Below, piece by piece: positions 60,470 to 64,000 of a stretch of 64,000 nucleotides of DNA. Positions within the stretch are counted from its first letter, which is position 1. Each line of letters begins with the position of its first letter. The notes beneath the pieces are model-generated. The model ran no database searches. It saw only the letters and a program-made list of their open reading frames with translations, and was not told where the DNA came from. Position numbers and translations under genes: made by a program. This stretch comes from Amycolatopsis pithecellobii (GTDB lineage: Bacteria > Actinomycetota > Actinomycetes > Mycobacteriales > Pseudonocardiaceae), in contig NZ_WMBA01000024.1 of assembly GCF_009707865.1 (NCBI RefSeq), positions 38,272 to 102,271 on the forward strand, written 5' to 3'.

Positions 60470-62515
60470 TCAAATACCCCGAGCGGCCGGACGAAAATCG
60501 AGCAAGCGCCGGTCCCATAGTGTCCGGGTCTCTTGGATGAGTTCTGAACGGTCTCCTACACTTTGGAACCTGTCTAAGATATCGTTGAGAGGTGTCCGCC
60601 CGTCAGCGCATTGCAAGATATTGTAGATTTCTTCCGAAATCTCCGAACCGGTACTTCCGCGACCTTCAGACTGCAAAAAGTATCGCCTCGAAAGTTCATC
60701 GAGACCGGCTATTCGGGTTTCGGTTGCAAGCTTCGTAGTCTTCCTCAAACTAGGACAAAGAAGAGCTAGATTAGATTCATCCGCATATCTACGTTTAACC
60801 ACGTATTCACCAGCTACCAGGACATCTAGCGAGGTAGTAAGGAAGCAGCTGACAGCGTCGTCTATAGTTTGCACTATTGGCTCGAAATTATTGTTGAAAG
60901 AGGTGTTCAGTAGCACGGGCACGCCTGTCAGTTGGCCAAACCGAGTGATTAGCCGATGAAACAGCTCGTTGTAACCATCGTTGTAGACGATCTGGACGCG
61001 CGCGGTGTGGTCAATGTGCGTGGTCGCACGGAGGGTGCTTTGATATGCCTCCGCAACAGGAACGACAAAAGACATATAACGGTAATCGGCAACAGGTGTC
61101 GGCAGGTCAAAGTACTTCTTTGCTGCGTTAGACGTTACAGCCGGCGCAAACGGACGATAACTCTCGCGCTTCTTCACCATGTCGTTGATCTTGGCTTTGT
61201 TCTCGCCGGGTCGCGCATCTGCGAGGATGCTTCGATTGCCCAGAGCTCTCGGACCGAATTCCGACCGCCCTTGAACCCAACCAATTACCGCGCCTTCAGC
61301 CAGGAGGCCTGCACTCTCCTCGACAATATCGTCTGCCCGGTGGAACTCGATGACGTCAGTCCAGGAATCTAGTCGACTACTGATAGCCGCAGGAGAACCG
61401 ATATCCGGCCCAAGGCTTGCAGTTGTTATCCGTAGGTGCGGCAATGACCCTTTGCTCAATTTACTTTCTACGGCCAAAGCAGCACCTTCAGCAGAGCCCG
61501 CATCGTGAGATGCGGGATGCACAAACACTTTCGGGAACATATTGGACGCTAAAATTGCGCCGTTGAGTGTACTGTTGTGCGCCACGCCCCCCGAGAAGCA
61601 GAGATTTGGATTTGAGAGCTCTTGTGACCAATATTTCAGAACATGTAAAATGATCTTCTCGAGTGTAGCCTGCAGGCCAGCGGCAAAATCTGCGTGAAGT
61701 TGTGTGAAAGGTTCATTTCTTCGACGCGGAAAGAATCCGGCATTCAAGAAGGCTGGGGCGATAAAGTTATACCCCGTGAGTCCAATATTCAGATCGCGTG
61801 TGTTTTCTAGGGTGTAGTCCCCGTTTGGCTTGAGCGTAAATAGGCTTTCGAATATTTCCCCGTATCGGCCCTTATCTCCATACGGCGCTAGTCCCATCAC
61901 TTTGTATTCGTCGCCAAATGTGTATCCCAACATTTGGGTCCCGTGTAAGTAGAACGCGCCCAAAGAGTTTCTCGCCGAATGTGTAGCTAAAGGTTTTAAA
62001 CCAGCCGCACTGGCGTTGAATATGGTGCCCGAGTGATCCTCGCCGGCTCCGTCGATTACGACAACGAGAGCGTCCCTAAACCCAGACCGGACAAAGGATG
62101 AAGATGCGTGCGCGACGTGATGCGGAACAAAGAACAGTTTGTCGTCGGGGAGGTCGAAGTCAAATGAACTTTTCAGGTGCTCGACTATGCGTGCCCGCGC
62201 ATATTTTATTTTTTGATCCCTATTCGCGAGGTAGTTCTTGTTCAACGCGACGTCCAGGAAGGATTCCTCGAAATAGTAGCACACCGCATCGATTGACGAG
62301 AGTGTTTTCCCTGCGATATCCAGGCATTCCTGAATCGCTCTGACCGGGAAGAGGTCCGTCTTCTTCAGTCTGTTCAGTCGCTCCTCCTCGACGGCGGCCA
62401 AGGTTTGTCCCTCCTGGAGAAGGCAGGCGGATGCATCGTGCAAGTATCCCTGAGAGGCCTCGGATGAGGGTCCAGACGCTGAGATTAGACCACCATTTAA
62501 GCCGAGTAATAGCAT
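60470..62515 (-). CDS. NodU/CmcH/TobZ-family O-carbamoyltransferase with C-terminal extension
   Basis: 681 residues. The Kae1-like N-terminal domain starts LLGLNGGL and keeps HDASACLL, VEEERLNRLK, FVPHHVAHASSSF (metal His) and VVIDGAGEDHSG. The second domain has GWVQGRSEFGPRALGNRSIL and LLNTSFNNNFEPIV. These enzymes transfer a carbamoyl group from carbamoyl phosphate via carbamoyl-AMP to a hydroxyl. About 110 residues beyond the usual end resemble a PqqD-like winged helix (EISEEIYNILQCADGRTPLN, then a helix ending DRRLLDF). AGGAAGGAAG precedes the ATG. A/T-rich codons mark it as foreign. Confidence 0.87.
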   Translation of the reverse strand: MLLLGLNGGLISASGPSSEASQGYLHDASACLLQEGQTLAAVEEERLNRLKKTDLFPVRAIQECLDIAGKTLSSIDAVCYYFEESFLDVALNKNYLANRDQKIKYARARIVEHLKSSFDFDLPDDKLFFVPHHVAHASSSFVRSGFRDALVVVIDGAGEDHSGTIFNASAAGLKPLATHSARNSLGAFYLHGTQMLGYTFGDEYKVMGLAPYGDKGRYGEIFESLFTLKPNGDYTLENTRDLNIGLTGYNFIAPAFLNAGFFPRRRNEPFTQLHADFAAGLQATLEKIILHVLKYWSQELSNPNLCFSGGVAHNSTLNGAILASNMFPKVFVHPASHDAGSAEGAALAVESKLSKGSLPHLRITTASLGPDIGSPAAISSRLDSWTDVIEFHRADDIVEESAGLLAEGAVIGWVQGRSEFGPRALGNRSILADARPGENKAKINDMVKKRESYRPFAPAVTSNAAKKYFDLPTPVADYRYMSFVVPVAEAYQSTLRATTHIDHTARVQIVYNDGYNELFHRLITRFGQLTGVPVLLNTSFNNNFEPIVQTIDDAVSCFLTTSLDVLVAGEYVVKRRYADESNLALLCPSLRKTTKLATETRIAGLDELSRRYFLQSEGRGSTGSEISEEIYNILQCADGRTPLNDILDRFQSVGDRSELIQETRTLWDRRLLDFRPAARGI

Positions 62516-62698
62516 TGCTTCCTTCCTTGTTTCGTGAGCCCTTGCTATCCCGCGAGATTACGGTAAGCTATTTTGAATAGTTGCACACGTCAGAGCTTTT
62601 TCCAGGATGTTAGTTATACCTCCAACAGTGGCGCAGCTGTTTCAGGAGCCTTCGTGAAAACACGGCACTAGCAGACGAACTGACATACGGGCCTGTGG

Positions 62699-63322
62699 AT
62701 GGGCGTCGGTGGCGAGGGCGCGAAGTTCTGGATGAGCGTCCTGGCCGATCTGAAGAACCGCGGGATTCGCGATGTGTTCTTCCTCGTCTGCGACGGCCTC
62801 AAAGGTCTGCCGGAGACCGTTGCGAATGTGTGGCCGCAGACCATTGTTCAGACGTGCATCGTTCATTTGATCCGCAATACGTTCCGGTTGGTGGTGCGGC
62901 AGAACTGGGACGAGATCAAGCGGGATATCAAACCTATCTACACGGCACCGAATCCTGACGCCGCACTCTCCGCGCTGGACGAACTCGAGGAGAAATGGGG
63001 CAAGAAATATAGTGCGATGGTTCGACTGTGGCGCAACGCGTGGGAAGAATTCGTGCCATTCCTCGACTACGATGTTGAAATCCGAGGCATGATCTGCTCG
63101 ACGAACGCAATCGAATCACTGAACGCCCGCTACCGGCGGGCGATCCGCGCGCGTGGACATTTCCCCACCGAGCAAGCAGCCATGAAGTGTCTGTACCTTG
63201 TGACTCGCAGCCTGGACCCGACCGGGACCGGCCGCGCCCGATGGACAATGCGTTGGAAGCCAGTCATCAACGCGTTCGCCATCACCTTCGGTGACCGCTG
63301 GCCGGGAGCCGAAACCTACTAA
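62699..63322 (+). pseudogene. IS256-family transposase, C-terminal half only
   Basis: 207 residues matching the second half of the transposase at 54,814: GGEGAKFWMSVLADLKNRGI, FLVCDGLKGLP, IVQTCIVHLIRNTFRL, AIESLNARYRRAIRARG and FPTEQAAMKCLYLVTRSLDP. It is related, not identical, to the full copy, so it is a different element. The N-terminal half and first DDE residue are missing at the edge of the low-GC island. Confidence 0.85.
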
Positions 63323-63400
63323 CCGAACCGCCGGAAACGCCGATCACGGGATAGACTCGAGCGTTGTGGGCTAGCCCGTTCTGGTGCGGGGTGTTGGCGT

Positions 63401-64000
63401 TCAGGTGTCGTTGTCTGGGTGGGGGCTTGGTTTATCGGGTTGTGTGGTGTGGGCGAGGGCGGTGGCGATGTCTTCGAGGCTGGCTTTGACGTAGGTGCCG
63501 GTGGCTGTGTCGTGGTGGTTGAAGTGTCCGGCGTAGGCGTGGGCGGTGGCGAAGCCGAAGTGTCGTTCGATCCAGGTGAGGGTGGTGTGGCGGAGCCAGT
63601 GTGTGGAGATTTGCTGGGTGGCTGCCCAGGGTAGGTGGCGTTTGACGCGGTTCCAGATGTAGTCGTAGCGACGTCGGCTGATGGGGCGTCCGGTGGCGTA
63701 GTGCAGGAGTGGGCCGTCTGGGTCGGTGGCGCCGCGGGTGGTGGCGTGGTTGAGCAGGTGTTGCATCAGGGTGGGGGAGACGGGTTGCCATCGGACGGTT
63801 TCGTCTTTTTCGCGGAGGTAGATGAGGCATTGTTGTGGGTCGAGGTCGCGGGGGCGCAGTGCGAGGGCGCAGTGCGAGGGCGCCGCCGCGGCGGCAGGCG
63901 GTTTCGGTGTGTAGCCGCAGGAGCAGGGCGTCGAGTTCGGGGTCGTCGCCGGTGCTGGCCACTACGTTGATCTCGTCCAGGCGGCGGGCGGGGCGCTGCC
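63401..64000 (-). pseudogene. Tyrosine recombinase C-terminal part, frameshifted by a 13-base duplication, 5' end outside
   Basis: The 3' part reads HWLRHTTLTWIERHFGFATA, AYAGHFNHHDTATGTYVKAS: the H-x-x-R, His and Tyr of tyrosine integrases. The 5' part, in another frame, reads STGDDPELDALLLRLHTETA, CRRGGALALRPR with the first catalytic Arg region. A tandem duplication of 13 bases at 63854-63879 shifts the frame; removing one copy restores RPRDLDPQQCLIYLREKDET. Confidence 0.8.
63854..63879. repeat. Tandem duplication, 2 x 13 bases
   Basis: GCGCAGTGCGAGG is present twice in a row inside the tyrosine recombinase gene and breaks its frame. Confidence 0.9.

Noticed and set aside
62516..62698. 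Small open frames upstream of the carbamoyltransferase
   Set aside because: None has a ribosome site or recognisable sequence; more likely leader and IS edge.
63401..64000. Plus-strand Gly/Val-rich frames at the window end
   Set aside because: They are antisense to the tyrosine recombinase and composed of repetitive Gly/Val/Glu, a G/C artefact.

Overview
The window comes from a high-GC actinomycete. Codons are strongly G/C-ended, genes often overlap by ATGA or GTGA, substrate-binding proteins carry lipoboxes, and one dehydrogenase looks like the mycofactocin-coupled SDR type (a cofactor largely restricted to actinobacteria). Pseudonocardia-, Amycolatopsis- or Rhodococcus-like hosts are plausible, but the sequence does not fix the genus. 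Most of the window (1 to about 53,240) is a catabolic supercluster for a ring compound. The last 10 kb is a graveyard of mobile elements around a low-GC insert.

Region A (1-9,393, plus strand): the end of a ribose-type ABC importer (binding protein, double ATPase, permease), then a 2,3-dihydroxybenzoate-decarboxylase-like amidohydrolase, an SDR, an alpha/beta hydrolase, a phytoene-desaturase-like flavoenzyme and an aldehyde dehydrogenase. It ends in a scar (9,394-10,075) of frameshifted IS3-type OrfA joined to a gluconolactonase remnant.

Region B (10,096-25,910): a hydantoinase/cyclic-imidase-like enzyme, a metal-dependent amidohydrolase, an amidase, another amidohydrolase, a flavin reductase, a Rieske dioxygenase (alpha, beta, flavin/2Fe-2S reductase), a second hydantoinase paralogue that has lost a metal-ligand His, a GntR/FCD regulator, an SsuABC-type importer with two permeases, and a mycofactocin-type SDR. 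A consistent, untested reading is opening of a cyclic amide, removal of the amide, dihydroxylation of the acid, then re-aromatisation or decarboxylation.

Region C (25,930-37,925): dienelactone hydrolase and amidohydrolase (minus), divergent from an SDR and two 2-oxoacid-dehydrogenase-like modules. Each module has E1alpha, E1beta and a free-standing lipoyl protein; one has a separate E2 catalytic protein. A CoA-transferase pair and an IclR regulator follow. Related AT-rich sites (ATAGGAT or CATATATGATG cores) lie upstream of eight transcription units in regions B and C and suggest one regulon.

Region D (37,997-53,237): after an IS481 remnant comes a meta-cleavage pathway: extradiol dioxygenase, SDR, C-C-bond hydrolase, three-component Rieske dioxygenase (alpha, beta, ferredoxin, ferredoxin reductase), IclR and TetR regulators, an aldo/keto reductase, and a branched-chain-amino-acid-type importer whose two permease and two ATPase domains are fused in one 1159-residue protein.

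Region E (53,234-64,000): pieces of an acyl-CoA ligase (one inverted), a broken pentapeptide-repeat gene, an IS256-family element, a serine recombinase without its catalytic domain, a group II intron RT scrap, then an AT-richer island (about 58.1-62.6 kb) holding a CehA/McbA-type metallohydrolase facing a carbamoyltransferase and a small unknown protein. A truncated second IS256-family transposase and a frameshifted tyrosine recombinase close the window. No tRNA, rRNA or CRISPR array was seen.
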